Positions 33,668 to 47,605 of a DNA stretch of 64,000 nt are shown one piece after another; position 1 is the first letter of the stretch, and the number at the start of each line of letters is the position of its first letter. Position numbers and translations under genes: made by a program. Source of the stretch: Streptomyces chromofuscus (GTDB lineage Bacteria > Actinomycetota > Actinomycetes > Streptomycetales > Streptomycetaceae); assembly GCF_015160875.1 (NCBI RefSeq), contig NZ_CP063374.1:806001-870000 (forward strand), read 5' to 3'. A model generated the notes under the pieces. The model had not been told where the DNA came from. It worked only from the letters and a program-made list of their open reading frames with translations, and made no database searches.

Positions 33668-34333
33668 ATGCACGGCAGTCCGCACATCGTGAGCGATGTC
33701 ATGACGCACACCGTCGTGGCCGTCGGCCGTGACGCACCGTTCAAGGACATCGTCCAGCTGATGCAGCAGTGGAAGGTCAGCGCCCTGCCCGTGCTGGAGG
33801 GCGAGGGCCGCGTCGTCGGTGTCGTCTCCGAGGCCGATCTGCTGCCCAAGGAGGAGTTCCGTGACAGCGACCCCGACCGGTTCACGCAGCTGCGCCGCCT
33901 GACCGACCTGGCCAAGGCGGGCGGGCTGACCGCCGGGGACCTCATGAGCACTCCGGCCGTCACCGTCCATCCCGGCGCCACGCTCGCGCAGGCCGCCCGC
34001 ATCATGGCCCGGCGCAACGTCAAGCGACTGCCCGTCGTCAACGCCCAGGGCCTGCTCGAAGGCGTGGTGAGCCGGGCCGACCTGCTCAAGGTGTTCCTGC
34101 GGACGGACGACGAGCTCGCCGAGGAGATCGACCGGGAGATCGTCACCCGTCTCTTCCCCGCCCCGCCGGAGCCCGTTCGCGTGGAGGTCTCCGACGGCGT
34201 GGCCACGCTCACCGGGCGGATCAGGGACACGTCGCTGGTGCCCGTCGCGGCGCGGCTGATACGGGCCGTCGAAGGCGTCGTCGACGTCGAGTGCCGTCTC
34301 GAGAGCGGCCAGGCGGTGACCGGGCCGCGCTGA
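33668..34333 (+). CDS. CBS-pair protein with C-terminal BON domain
   Basis: A 221-residue protein with two CBS motifs (VSDVMTHTVVAVGRDAPFKDIVQLM...GVVSEADLL, residues about 7-60; DLMSTPAVTVHPGATLAQAARIM...GVVSRADLL, about 90-143) followed by a BON domain (PVRVEVSDGVATLTGRI, VEGVVDVECRL). CBS pairs bind adenine nucleotides; BON adds lipid or protein contact. This architecture is typical of actinobacterial hypoxia islands (compare M. tuberculosis Hrp1 for the CBS part). GCAGGAGGAGGAGACC gives a strong start. A terminator hairpin follows. Confidence 0.93.
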   Translation: MHGSPHIVSDVMTHTVVAVGRDAPFKDIVQLMQQWKVSALPVLEGEGRVVGVVSEADLLPKEEFRDSDPDRFTQLRRLTDLAKAGGLTAGDLMSTPAVTVHPGATLAQAARIMARRNVKRLPVVNAQGLLEGVVSRADLLKVFLRTDDELAEEIDREIVTRLFPAPPEPVRVEVSDGVATLTGRIRDTSLVPVAARLIRAVEGVVDVECRLESGQAVTGPR

Positions 34334-34366
34334 GAGGCCGCGAGGTGTCGTGGACGCCGGAGAGGT

Positions 34367-34398
34367 GAAGTGCCCCAGGTGACCGCCTGGGGCACTTC
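34367..34398. terminator. Bidirectional terminator between CBS-BON and PNPOx genes
   Basis: GAAGTGCCCCAGG (34367-34379) and CCTGGGGCACTTC (34386-34398) form a perfect 13-bp stem with a 6-nt loop between two convergent genes. Confidence 0.85.
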
Positions 34399-34437
34399 TC
34401 GTGTCTCGTGCTGAAGGTCAGCGCTGTGGTGCACGGC

Positions 34438-34881
34438 TCACGCGCACGCGCTGGGCCGGCCGACGAGCTCCCGGCCGGTGACCAGCTCGGGCCCGATGCG
34501 GACGAAGACCTCGTCGGGCCACGGCACCCAGGAGTGGGGTCCGGTCCGGGCGAGGCGTTCACGCTCGGCCGGATCCGTCACCACGGACGCGGGTCCCGTG
34601 ACGACGACGCTCCAGCCCGTGTGGGCGACGGCGTCGACGTCGTCGACCTCGAAAGCGACCACCGTGCCGTCGATGGCGCGGACCAGTTCGGAGGCGGCCG
34701 ACGTGCGCAGGAGCACGGACCCGTCCGTGTCCAGGCCGAAGTTCACCGGGAGCACGGCGGGCAGCGCCTGACGGGTGTGGACGATACGGCCCACGGTCGC
34801 CTTCGCCAGCAGCCGCAGACACTCCTGCCGCTCCAACTCGCGGAATCCGTCGTTGCGATACATGGGCCAGTCGTCTCTCAT
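34438..34881 (-). CDS. PNPOx-like flavin-binding protein
   Basis: A 147-residue split-barrel protein: ECLRLLAKATVGRIVHTRQALPAVLPVNFGLDTDGSVLLRT and VVAFEVDDVDAVAHTGWSVVVTGPASVV are the family pattern of pyridoxamine-5'-phosphate-oxidase-like proteins, which in actinobacteria mostly bind F420, FMN or haem. Relatives occur in the DosR regulon (Rv2004/Rv3131-type neighbourhoods). A GGGCCATCGGTCCC palindrome lies 56 bp upstream, so it is likely part of the Osd regulon. Confidence 0.87.
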   Translation of the reverse strand: MRDDWPMYRNDGFRELERQECLRLLAKATVGRIVHTRQALPAVLPVNFGLDTDGSVLLRTSAASELVRAIDGTVVAFEVDDVDAVAHTGWSVVVTGPASVVTDPAERERLARTGPHSWVPWPDEVFVRIGPELVTGRELVGRPSACA

Positions 34882-34936
34882 GTGGTCCAGCTGTGGTGCC
34901 TCACTCCATCCTGGGGCGGGCGCGCCCCGGGGAGGA

Positions 34937-34950
34937 GGGCCATCGGTCCC
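34937..34950 (-). promoter_or_regulatory. Osd/DevR-type palindrome before the PNPOx gene
   Basis: GGGCCATCGGTCCC, matching GGGCCGNNCGGCCC at 12 of 14 positions when the central two are ignored, 56 bp upstream of the minus-strand start. Confidence 0.5.
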
Positions 34951-35013
34951 GCCCGCGCCGGAGAACGGCCCGGTCCACCGGCGACCGGCTTCCTCGGGCC
35001 CGTCCCCTGCGGG

Positions 35014-35919
35014 TCAGCGGTGGGCGACCACGGCGACGGGAGTGGTGGCGTGGTGCAACACGGCCTGCGTGACGGGGCCGATGTGGGCGCCGAGCGGGCC
35101 GCGCCGGATACGGCGGCCCACGACGACGAGCGAGGCGTCGCGGGAGGCGTCGACGAGGTGGTCGGAAGGGCTTCCGGTGCGGGAGGTCTCGACGACCGGG
35201 ACGTCCGGGAACTTCCGCCGCCAGGGGCGGAGTACCTCGGTGAGTTCGGCGGCCTTCTCGCGGGCGACCTCGTCGTGCGGCTCGACCCCGGCAGCCGGGC
35301 TGTAGACGTAGTACGGCGGCAGGTTCCAGCCCTGGACCACGTGCAGGGCGGTGCCGCGGCGCGCTGCCTCCTCGAAGGCGAAGGCGAGCACCGTGTCGTC
35401 GGGGCCGTCGGTGTCGAGGCCGAGGACGACGGGCCGGAAGGCGGTCGACGCGCTCGGAACCCCGGCGGGGTCCATGACGTGCTCGTCGGCGGCCAGCTCA
35501 TAGGCCCGCACGAGGACCACGGGCACCGCGGCCCGCCCAATCACGGCCTGACCGACGGAGCCGACCAGGAAGCCTCCGAACCCGGTCAGGGCGCGCGAGC
35601 CCAGGACAAGCAGTTCGGCGTCCCGCGCGGCCTCCGGCAGGACGTCGGCCGGCCGGCCGGTGCGCTGCTCCCAGGTCACCTCCACCCCCGGGTGACGCAA
35701 CCCGAGGCCTTCGGCGGCCTCCCGGGGAATCCGCTCGGTCCAGTGCCGGTGCGTCTCGGCGCCGAGCAGCGGGGCCTGGGCCATCGGCTCCGGTACCGGT
35801 TCCCAGACGTGGACGAGCCGCAGCGGCGACTGCCGCAGCGTCGCCTCACGGGCGGCCCACTCGGCGGCCGCTCTGCTCTCGGGCGAACCGTCCAGACCTA
35901 CGGTGACGGTGCGGGGCAT
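35014..35919 (-). CDS. Tandem universal stress protein, two domains
   Basis: A 301-residue double Usp. Domain 1: VTVGLDGSPESRAAAEWAAREA and LLVLGSRALTGFGGFLVGSVGQAVIG (ATP-loop pattern). Domain 2: FRPVVLGLDTDGPDDTVLAFAFEEAA and LVVVGRRIRRGPLGAHIGPVTQAVLHHATTPVAVV. GCAGGAGGTGGGCACC gives a strong start at 35919. Divergent from the next single-domain Usp, with two GGGCCNNNNGGCCC palindromes between them. Confidence 0.92.
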   Translation of the reverse strand: MPRTVTVGLDGSPESRAAAEWAAREATLRQSPLRLVHVWEPVPEPMAQAPLLGAETHRHWTERIPREAAEGLGLRHPGVEVTWEQRTGRPADVLPEAARDAELLVLGSRALTGFGGFLVGSVGQAVIGRAAVPVVLVRAYELAADEHVMDPAGVPSASTAFRPVVLGLDTDGPDDTVLAFAFEEAARRGTALHVVQGWNLPPYYVYSPAAGVEPHDEVAREKAAELTEVLRPWRRKFPDVPVVETSRTGSPSDHLVDASRDASLVVVGRRIRRGPLGAHIGPVTQAVLHHATTPVAVVAHR

Positions 35920-35982
35920 GGTGCCCACCTCCTGCGTGATCGGTCGGATTCGATCGTCGTCCTCGGCGCGTCGTGCGGGGAG

Positions 35983-36016
35983 GGGCCACTGGGCCCTGTC
36001 CCGGGCCGACCGGCCC
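35983..36016. promoter_or_regulatory. Two Osd/DevR-type palindromes between divergent Usp genes
   Basis: GGGCCACTGGGCCC (35983-35996) and GGGCCGACCGGCCC (36003-36016), centres 20 bp apart (about two helical turns), placed in the 188-bp divergent spacer. Paired sites two turns apart are typical of cooperative DevR/NarL-type regulators. Confidence 0.6.
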
Positions 36017-36107
36017 GACCGACCGCTCCCGCCACTCCCCGGCTGGCGCGGCGCCGCGGGTGCGGGCAGCGTGGAGCTGAAGAGGTCGACTGTCGAGCGA
36101 GGTGGCC

Positions 36108-36560
36108 ATGCATTCCTCGGAGCCGGTACCACGGGTGGTCGTGGGAGTGGACGGTTCGCCGTCGTCGTACGCGGCGCTGCGCTGGGCGGTCCAGTACGCG
36201 CAGAGGGTCGGCGGTTTCGTGGAGGCGGTGCACGCCTGGGACACGCCGTCGGCCATCGGCTGGAGCGGGCCGGCCATCGACCCGGAGTTCGACCTGGAGC
36301 AGGCCCGGGAGCGTTTCGCGGCGGAGCTGCGCACCGTCTTCCGGGACGAGCACCCCGCCGGGCTGCGGGAGGAGCTCGTGGAGGGCGACCCCTCGGAGGT
36401 GCTCATCCGCGCCTCGCAAGGCGCGGAACTCCTCGTCGTGGGCAGCCGCGGACGGGGCGGCTTCGCCCGGGCGATGCTGGGATCGGTCAGCCAGCGTTGC
36501 GCCCAGCACGCGGCCTGCCCGGTGGTCGTCGTCCGTCAGGAACAGGACCCGGCGCACTGA
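36108..36560 (+). CDS. Single-domain universal stress protein
   Basis: A 150-residue Usp: VVVGVDGSPSSYAALRWAVQYA at the N-terminus and LLVVGSRGRGGFARAMLGSVSQRCAQHAACPVVVV with the complete ATP-binding G-x2-G-x9-G-S loop. The ATG at 36108 is preferred to GTG at 36102 because CGAGG is correctly spaced. Regulated from the divergent spacer with two palindromes. Confidence 0.92.
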   Translation: MHSSEPVPRVVVGVDGSPSSYAALRWAVQYAQRVGGFVEAVHAWDTPSAIGWSGPAIDPEFDLEQARERFAAELRTVFRDEHPAGLREELVEGDPSEVLIRASQGAELLVVGSRGRGGFARAMLGSVSQRCAQHAACPVVVVRQEQDPAH

Positions 36561-36685
36561 CCGTCCTGCCGCGACCGGCAGCGGACGCCGGCATCGTGGC
36601 AGGGGCCTGAGGCGGAGCGCTGCGGCGTGCCGCGTGCGCACCGGCCCGGAACGGCCGTCCGCCGCCGTGGGCCACGCCTGATGCA

Positions 36686-39248
<2,563 letters not shown>

Positions 39249-39337
39249 GGGCTGCTCCCGTCGTACGCCGCCGTCCCCGTCCGGACGCGGTCGGATTCCC
39301 TGTCGAGGATCTTGCTCGTTCCCGGGCCCGAGGGCCA

Positions 39338-39351
39338 GGGCCGGTCGGCCC
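39338..39351. promoter_or_regulatory. Osd/DevR-type palindrome at the osdR promoter
   Basis: GGGCCGGTCGGCCC, an exact match, in the divergent spacer between the response regulator (start 39248) and the alcohol dehydrogenase remnant/PPDK side (39461). Suggests autoregulation and control of PPDK. Confidence 0.6.
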
Positions 39352-39460
39352 TGTTTTCCCGGATTCCCGGGACGGCCGGCACCTGTTCCGCGCGCCCGCG
39401 CGCGTCCGACCCTGGGATCGGACCGGACCGGCGGGCCCGGAGGCGGAACGAGGAGCGACC

Positions 39461-39688
39461 ATGAAGGCATCAGTCGTCCACTCCTTCGGCGGACCCCTCC
39501 TGATCGCGGACCGGTCCCCGGCCGCCCCGGCCGTGCCCGGGCGGGCGTTCGCCTCGGTGCACGCCGGGATGCGGAGCGGCGGGAAACTGGTCATGGTGGC
39601 CTTTCCCGCGCCCCGCACCGTCCGCTTCCCGGCCCCCGCGCAGGTCGCCGACGGGCGGATCAGGGCTTGCGTCGTCTTCGAGAGCTGA
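39461..39688 (+). pseudogene. Internally deleted alcohol dehydrogenase (75-residue remnant)
   Basis: A short frame begins [20 protein letters not shown], the exact N-terminal style of zinc alcohol dehydrogenases (MKAxVVxxFGxPLxIEDR). It continues after residue 35 as [20 protein letters not shown], the late Rossmann segment (RxGGxLVLVALP), and ends with IRACVVFES. The catalytic and NAD-binding core of some 230 residues is missing without loss of frame, so a single large in-frame deletion is likely. The frame still has a GAACGAGGAGCGACC site and might be translated. Confidence 0.6.
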
Positions 39689-39738
39689 CCGGAAGTCAGC
39701 GGTCACCGGGCCCGACACGGAAGGCAGGGCAGAGGATC

Positions 39739-42408
<2,670 letters not shown>

Positions 42409-42459
42409 CGGGCCGAGTGACGCGCATCGGCGGGAGCGACCGCATGAGGGCATGAGGGC

Positions 42460-42491
42460 GGGGCACCGCCGCCTCGTGGCGGCGGTGCCCC
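42460..42491. terminator. Terminator after ppdK
   Basis: GGGGCACCGCCGCC (42460-42473), TCGT loop, GGCGGCGGTGCCCC (42478-42491): a perfect 14-bp stem 51 bp after the stop codon and just before the convergent DoxX remnant. Confidence 0.88.
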
Positions 42492-42511
42492 GGTCGGCAC
42501 GCGGGGGCCGG

Positions 42512-42906
42512 TCAGAGCAGCCGGCGGTTGCGGCTGACGAAGGGCAGGCGCGCCCACACCCTGCCGAGGCCCCAGGTGGCGTCCGCGCCCGCGGCGGCGA
42601 GGGCGACGAGGACGACGGTGTGGACGAGGTGGTAGTCCGCGAACGGGTTGGTGGACATGCTCGGGGAGCCGTCGGAGAGGAGCTTGGCCGGCGGCCACTC
42701 GGCGATCCACATCAGCGCCGTCATCAGCGTGCCGGCGACGGCGGCCGCGCGGTCAGCAGACGGAGCACCGCGAGGAAGTGGGCGCCGGTCGCGGTCGCCG
42801 CCGCGCCGCCGGGCGCGGGGGCCGCCCCGGTCCGGCGCGGACGCGGGGGCGGGCCGCGGAACCCCGGGTGCGGCTGGGGGTGGTCGTGGACTGCCATGAT
42901 GCTCAT
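42512..42906 (-). pseudogene. DoxX-family membrane protein remnant with internal deletion
   Basis: N-terminal part MSIMAVHDHPQPHPGFRGPP ... GAHFLAVLRLLTA starts at 42906 with a GGAAGGG site. In another frame the C-terminus of a DoxX/thiosulfate-quinone-oxidoreductase-like protein follows: AGTLMTALMWIAEWPPAKL, STNPFADYHLVHTVVLVALA, TWGLGRVWARLPFVSRN. The first two or three membrane helices are missing and the frames disagree, so the gene is inactive. Intact relatives are found in Osd-type islands. Confidence 0.65.
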
Positions 42907-43049
42907 CCCTTCCAGGGAGTGTCGCGCGGGGCCCCGGTGACCTCTCGTCGCGCCACCGATGTCCCGCGCGGCCGCCCGCTGCCGCTGGGGCTGCGCGGCC
43001 CGGACCACCGGGCCGGACGTCCCTACTCACCCGTCGAGTTGAGGGACCG

Positions 43050-45434
43050 TCAGCCTTCCCAGGACCAGTCGGCCACCTCGGGCAGGTCGGTGCCGTGGGC
43101 ACGGACCCACTCGTGGTGACGCAGGCGGGCGTCCTCCATGCGCTGGCGCACGACGGCGGCGCGCACCGCGAGGCCGGGAACCCGGTCGATGACGTCCATG
43201 ACCAGGCGGTAGCGGTCGAGGTCGTTGCGGACGACCATGTCGAACGGCGTGGTCGTGGTGCCGATCTCCTTGTAGCCGCGCACGTGCATGTTGCCGTGGC
43301 CGGTGCGCCGGTAGGCCAGGCGGTGGATCAGCCAGGGGTAGCCGTGGTACGCGAAGACGACCGGTTTGTCCTGGGTGAACAGGCCGTCGTACTCGAAGTC
43401 GGTCATCCCGTGCGGGTGCTCCTCGCTCGGCAGCAGACGCGCGATGTCGACGACGTTCACGACCCGGACGGAGAGCTGGGGCAGGTGACGGCGCATCAGC
43501 TGGGCCGCGGCGAGCACCTCCTGGGTGGGGACGTCGCCCGCGCAGCCCAGCACCACGTCCGGCTCCCGGGTGTCGTCCTCGGTGCCGGCCCAGTCCCAGA
43601 TGCCCGCGCCGCGGGTGCAGTGGACCCGGGCCTGGTCCATGGACAGCCAGTCGAAGCAGGGCTGCTTGCCCGCGACGATCACGTTCACGTAGTCGCGGCT
43701 GCGCAGCGCGTGGTCGGCGACGGAGAGCAGCGTGTTGGCGTCCGGCGGCAGGTAGACGCGGACGACCTCGGGGCTCTTGTTGAGGATGTGGTCGACGAAG
43801 CCGGGGTCCTGGTGGGAGAAGCCGTTGTGGTCCTGCCGCCACACATGGGAGGTGAGCAGGTAGTTGAGGGAGGCGATGGGGGCGCGCCAGGGCAGGCGGC
43901 GGGTCACGCGCAACCACTTGATGTGCTGGTTGACCATCGAGTCGACGATGTGCGCGAAGGCCTCGTAACAGGAGAACAGGCCGTGCCGGCCGGTCAGGAG
44001 GTAGCCCTCCAGCCAGCCCTGGCAGGTGTGTTCGGACAGGATCTCCATCACCCGGCCGTGCCGGTCGAGGTCTTCGTCCACCTCCAGGGTCGCGGCCTGC
44101 CACGCCTTGCCGCTGGCGGCGTACACGGCGTCCAGGCGGTTCGACGCGGTCTCGTCGGGACCGACGAGGCGGAAGTCGCGGCGCTGGGCCGTCTCCCGCA
44201 CGACGTGTTCCAGCAACTCGCCCAGCACTCGGGTGGGTTCGTGCAACGTCATGCCGGGCTTGTCGACGGGCACGGCGTACCGTTCCAGCGCCGGCAGCGG
44301 CAGTTCACGCAGCAGCAGGCCCCCGTTGGCGTGCGGGGTGGCGCCGAGCCGGCGCGGGCCCGCCGGAACGCAGGCGAGGACCTGCGGGCGGGGGCTGCCC
44401 TGCTCGTCGAAGAGTTCCCGTGGCCGGTACGAGCGCAGCCACGCCTCCAGTTCCCGCAGGTGCTCCGGGTTGTCGCGCACCCCGGCCAGCGGGACCTGAT
44501 GGGCGCGCCAGGTGCCCTCCACGGGCAGGCCGTCGACCTCCTTCGGGCCGGTCCAGCCCTTCGGCGTGCGCAGCACGATCACAGGCCAGCGGGGGCGCTC
44601 GGTGGCGCCGTCCTCGCGGGCCGCGCGCTGGACGGCGGCGATCTTGTCCAGCGTGGTGTCCATGGCCCGCGCCATGGCGCGGTGCACGGCGGCCGGGTCG
44701 TCGCCGGTGACGTGGACGGGGTCGTGTCCGTACCCCTTGAGCAGCTCGTCGAGTTCCGTCTCCGGCAGGCGGGCGAGCACCGTGGGGTTGGCGATCTTGT
44801 AGCCGTTGAGGTGGAGGATGGGCAGGACGGCGCCGTCGTGGACGGGGTCGAGGAACTTGTTGGCGTGCCAGGAGGCCGCCAGCGGCCCGGTCTCCGCCTC
44901 GCCGTCGCCGACGACACAGGCCACCAGGAGGCCGGGGTTGTCCAGGGCTGCGCCGTAGGCGTGCGACAGGGAGTAGCCCAGTTCGCCGCCCTCGTGGATG
45001 GAGCCCGGCGTCTCGGGGGCGACGTGGCTGGGCACGCCGCCGGGGAAGGAGAACTGCCGGAACAGCCGGGCCATCCCCGCAGCGTCCCGCGTGATGTCGG
45101 GGTAGGTCTCGGTGTACGACCCCTCGATCCAGCTGTTGGCGAGGACGGCGGGCCCGCCGTGCCCGGGCCCCCAGACGCACAGGGCGTCGATGCCGCGGGC
45201 CTTGATCACCCGGTTGAGGTGGGTGTGCACCAGGTTCAGGCCCGGTGAGGTGCCCCAGTGGCCCAGCAGGCGGGGTTTGATGTGCTCCGGACGCAGGGGC
45301 TCGGTGAGCAGCGGGTTGGCCATGAGGTAGATCTGGCCGACGGACAGGTAGTTGGCGGCGCGCCAGTGGGCGTCCAGTGCCTGCAGCTCCTCGTCGGTGA
45401 GCTCGGCGGGCGCCTGTCGCGTGTCGACGGACAT
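43050..45434 (-). CDS. xfp: Phosphoketolase (xylulose-5-P/fructose-6-P)
   Basis: A 794-residue thiamine-diphosphate enzyme that splits xylulose-5-P or fructose-6-P to acetyl-P. Motifs: [20 protein letters not shown] (phosphate/TPP pocket His), [36 protein letters not shown], the TPP/Mg motif [34 protein letters not shown], and [11 protein letters not shown] plus GKQP in the second half. Length matches the family. With PPDK and the alcohol dehydrogenase it fits a fermentative, ATP-sparing carbon flow. A GGGCCGACCGGGCC element lies 94 bp upstream. Confidence 0.96.
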   Translation of the reverse strand: MSVDTRQAPAELTDEELQALDAHWRAANYLSVGQIYLMANPLLTEPLRPEHIKPRLLGHWGTSPGLNLVHTHLNRVIKARGIDALCVWGPGHGGPAVLANSWIEGSYTETYPDITRDAAGMARLFRQFSFPGGVPSHVAPETPGSIHEGGELGYSLSHAYGAALDNPGLLVACVVGDGEAETGPLAASWHANKFLDPVHDGAVLPILHLNGYKIANPTVLARLPETELDELLKGYGHDPVHVTGDDPAAVHRAMARAMDTTLDKIAAVQRAAREDGATERPRWPVIVLRTPKGWTGPKEVDGLPVEGTWRAHQVPLAGVRDNPEHLRELEAWLRSYRPRELFDEQGSPRPQVLACVPAGPRRLGATPHANGGLLLRELPLPALERYAVPVDKPGMTLHEPTRVLGELLEHVVRETAQRRDFRLVGPDETASNRLDAVYAASGKAWQAATLEVDEDLDRHGRVMEILSEHTCQGWLEGYLLTGRHGLFSCYEAFAHIVDSMVNQHIKWLRVTRRLPWRAPIASLNYLLTSHVWRQDHNGFSHQDPGFVDHILNKSPEVVRVYLPPDANTLLSVADHALRSRDYVNVIVAGKQPCFDWLSMDQARVHCTRGAGIWDWAGTEDDTREPDVVLGCAGDVPTQEVLAAAQLMRRHLPQLSVRVVNVVDIARLLPSEEHPHGMTDFEYDGLFTQDKPVVFAYHGYPWLIHRLAYRRTGHGNMHVRGYKEIGTTTTPFDMVVRNDLDRYRLVMDVIDRVPGLAVRAAVVRQRMEDARLRHHEWVRAHGTDLPEVADWSWEG

Positions 45435-45527
45435 GAGGGGTCCTTCCGGTCGGACGGCGGCGGATGTGTGCGTGGGGGTTCACAGGAGTGCCCTCCCACA
45501 CTCCGCCCGGCGACCGGGTACCCGACA

Positions 45528-45541
45528 GGGCCGACCGGGCC
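45528..45541 (-). promoter_or_regulatory. Osd/DevR-type palindrome before xfp
   Basis: GGGCCGACCGGGCC, one mismatch from GGGCCGNNCGGCCC, 94 bp upstream of the phosphoketolase start. Confidence 0.5.
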
Positions 45542-45621
45542 ATCCCTGGCGCATGGCACCCGTTCGCCGCAGTGGACGCCCGCCGATGCGGGGCCCCGGA
45601 CGGCCGCGCCGTCCGGGGCGG

Positions 45622-46299
45622 TCACCGGGACTCGATCCGGCGGCCGGTGATGCTCACCGGATGGATCCGCACCCACGCGTCGCGTCCGCCTCCCACCCAG
45701 GGCGCGCTGTACGCCCGCTCCTCCAGCCGGCGCACGTCGTCCGGCTCCGTCACGACCCGGGCGTCGCCGCGCACCAGCACGCTCCAGCCCTGGCTGAGCG
45801 CGTCGTCGACGCGGTCGACCTCGAAGGCGACCAGTCGCCCCCGGGCCTGCCAGGGCGTCGTACCGGGTGCGGTCCGGTACACGATCTCCCCGTCGACGAC
45901 GCTGTAGTTGACGGGGACGATGGCCGGTCCCGAGGCGGTGGGCACACCGACCCTGCCCACGCCGTGCGTGCCCAGCAGCATCCGGCACTCCGACGCGCTC
46001 AGCTCGGTGAACCGGCGGTGCCCGGCGGCCCGGCCGAGACCGGGCGGCAGATCGACGTTCCCGCCGGTCAGCTCGGTCACAGTGGTGTGCAGGGCTCCGG
46101 CCAGCCGCAGCAGGACACCGGCGTCCGGCGCGGCGGCCGGGTTCTCCTCCAGGTGCCGCAGGTAGCTGGCGGACGTACCCGCCCGTGCGGCCGTCTCCCT
46201 GCGGGTCAGACCGAGTTCGGCGCGGCGCTGCGCGATCCGCCTCCCGAGGTCGCCGCGCGGGGAGGCGTCCGTCCTCTTCCCCATCGCCTGCTCAGGCAT
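45622..46299 (-). CDS. XRE-type HTH fused to a PNPOx-like flavin-binding domain
   Basis: A 225-residue fusion. Residues about 16-75: DLGRRIAQRRAELGLTRRETAARAGTSASYLRHLEENPAAAPDAGVLLRLAGAL is an XRE/Cro helix-turn-helix. Residues about 95-222: RRFTELSASECRMLLGTHGVGRVGVPTASGPAIVPVNYSVVDGEIVYRT, then VAFEVDRVDDALSQGWSVLVRGDARVV, is a PNPOx split barrel like the neighbour at 34.4 kb. The fusion suggests a transcription factor gated by FMN, F420 or haem. It is downstream of and on the same strand as the alcohol dehydrogenase (20 bp apart), so probably co-transcribed. Confidence 0.9.
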   Translation of the reverse strand: MPEQAMGKRTDASPRGDLGRRIAQRRAELGLTRRETAARAGTSASYLRHLEENPAAAPDAGVLLRLAGALHTTVTELTGGNVDLPPGLGRAAGHRRFTELSASECRMLLGTHGVGRVGVPTASGPAIVPVNYSVVDGEIVYRTAPGTTPWQARGRLVAFEVDRVDDALSQGWSVLVRGDARVVTEPDDVRRLEERAYSAPWVGGGRDAWVRIHPVSITGRRIESR

Positions 46300-46319
46300 G
46301 GCCTGTCACTTCCTCTCCG

Positions 46320-47390
46320 TCAGTCCGGCCGGACGGCGACGACGTCGTGCCGCGGCTCGCCCAGCACCACCTTGAGCGCGCCGGTCTCGGCGGCCCCGGC
46401 GAAGACGTCGTACGCCTCCTCCATCTGCTCGAGCGGGAACGTGTGCGTGACCAGCTGCGAGGTCGGCAGCCGGCCCGCCGCCGCCATCCGCAGCAGGGTG
46501 GGGGTGGAGGACGTGTCGACGAGTCCGGTCGTGATGGTGACGTTCTTGATCCACAGGTCCTCGAGGTGCAGGGTCGCGGGCCTGCCGTGCACGCCGATGT
46601 TGGCCACGTGCCCGCCGGGGCGCACCATGCGCGTGCACAGCTCGAAGCTCTCCGGTACGCCGACCGCCTCGATGACCACGTCGGCACCGAGCCCGTCGGT
46701 GAGGTCGGCGATCAGCTGTTCCGGCGTCTCGCGGGCGTCGGCGACGGCGTCCGCGCCGAGCCGCTTGGCGGCGTCCAGGCGGGAGGCGGCGAGGTCCACG
46801 GCGACGATGCGTTCGGGGGCGAACAGCCGCGCCGTGGCGACCGCGGCGAGCCCGACGGGGCCGGCCCCGACGACGGCGACGGTGTCTCCGGGGCGAACCC
46901 GGCCGTTGAGGACGCCCACCTCGTAGGAGGTCGGGAAGATGTCCGCGAGCAGGACGGCGTCGTTGCTGTCCACGGCGCCGGGCAGCGCGTGCACGGACAG
47001 GTCGGCGTGCGGGACGCGGACGTACTCGGCCTGGGTGCCGTCGATCAGGTGGCCGAGGATCCAGCCTCCGCCGCCCCGGCACTGGCCGTACACGCTCTCC
47101 CGGCAGTAGCGGCAGCGACCGCAGGCGGTGATGCAGGAGACCAGCACCCGGTCCCCGGGCCGCACGGTGCGCACCTCACCGCCCACCTCGACGATCTCGC
47201 CGACCGCCTCGTGGCCCAGCACCGTGCCGGGCCGCACCTCGGGCACGTCGCCCTCGAGGATGTGCAGGTCCGTCCCGCAGATGGTGACGGCGTCGACCCG
47301 CACGATCGCGTCGGTCGCGTCCTCGACGCCGGGGTCCGGAACCTCTTCCCAGGCGGACCGTCCGGGACCCTGGAAGACGTAGCCCTTCAT
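46320..47390 (-). CDS. Zinc-dependent alcohol dehydrogenase (MDR family)
   Basis: A 356-residue medium-chain dehydrogenase: catalytic-zinc ligands CGTDLH (Cys38 region) and GHEAVGEIVEVG, the structural-zinc loop CITACGRCRYCRESVYGQC with four Cys, Rossmann motif VAVVGAGPVGLAAVATARLF and ITTGLVDTSSTP near the end. Reduces aldehydes or ketones with NAD(P)H, or the reverse. It is the intact counterpart of the remnant at 39.5 kb. Three GGGCCNNNNGGCCC palindromes and a long hairpin occupy the upstream spacer. Start at 47390 gives MKGYVFQGPG. Confidence 0.93.
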   Translation of the reverse strand: MKGYVFQGPGRSAWEEVPDPGVEDATDAIVRVDAVTICGTDLHILEGDVPEVRPGTVLGHEAVGEIVEVGGEVRTVRPGDRVLVSCITACGRCRYCRESVYGQCRGGGGWILGHLIDGTQAEYVRVPHADLSVHALPGAVDSNDAVLLADIFPTSYEVGVLNGRVRPGDTVAVVGAGPVGLAAVATARLFAPERIVAVDLAASRLDAAKRLGADAVADARETPEQLIADLTDGLGADVVIEAVGVPESFELCTRMVRPGGHVANIGVHGRPATLHLEDLWIKNVTITTGLVDTSSTPTLLRMAAAGRLPTSQLVTHTFPLEQMEEAYDVFAGAAETGALKVVLGEPRHDVVAVRPD

Positions 47391-47471
47391 GACGTTCCTC
47401 CTTGGTGCCGAGCACGCGGGGCCGCGACGGCCCCACACATCCAGCCTCACCGGCGGCGGAGGAATGCGCTT

Positions 47472-47569
47472 GGGCCGGTCGGCCCCCGAGCGCGGCCGCA
47501 CGGACAGGGTGCGGCCGCGCTCGGGCCCACCGGCCCCTCGCCCCCACGTCGAGGGGGACCGACCGGCCC
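47472..47569. promoter_or_regulatory. Cluster of three Osd/DevR-type palindromes
   Basis: GGGCCGGTCGGCCC (47472-47485, exact), GGGCCCACCGGCCC (47523-47536) and GGACCGACCGGCCC (47556-47569) lie in the 215-bp divergent spacer between the alcohol dehydrogenase and the STAS gene. It is the densest cluster in the island. The first two flank a 17-bp perfect hairpin. Confidence 0.6.
47485..47525. repeat. 17-bp perfect inverted repeat in a divergent promoter region
   Basis: CCCGAGCGCGGCCGCAC (47485-47501) and GTGCGGCCGCGCTCGGG (47509-47525) are exact complements around the 7-nt loop GGACAGG. It lies upstream of both flanking genes, where a terminator would not be expected unless it insulates the two promoters. 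Confidence 0.9.
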
Positions 47570-47605
47570 TACCGCGGGCCGCGCGCACGGGTATGTCCTT
47601 CGGTT

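Noticed and set aside
43095-45248. 717-codon plus-strand open frame opposite phosphoketolase
   Set aside because: Antisense shadow; phosphoketolase motifs are complete on the minus strand.
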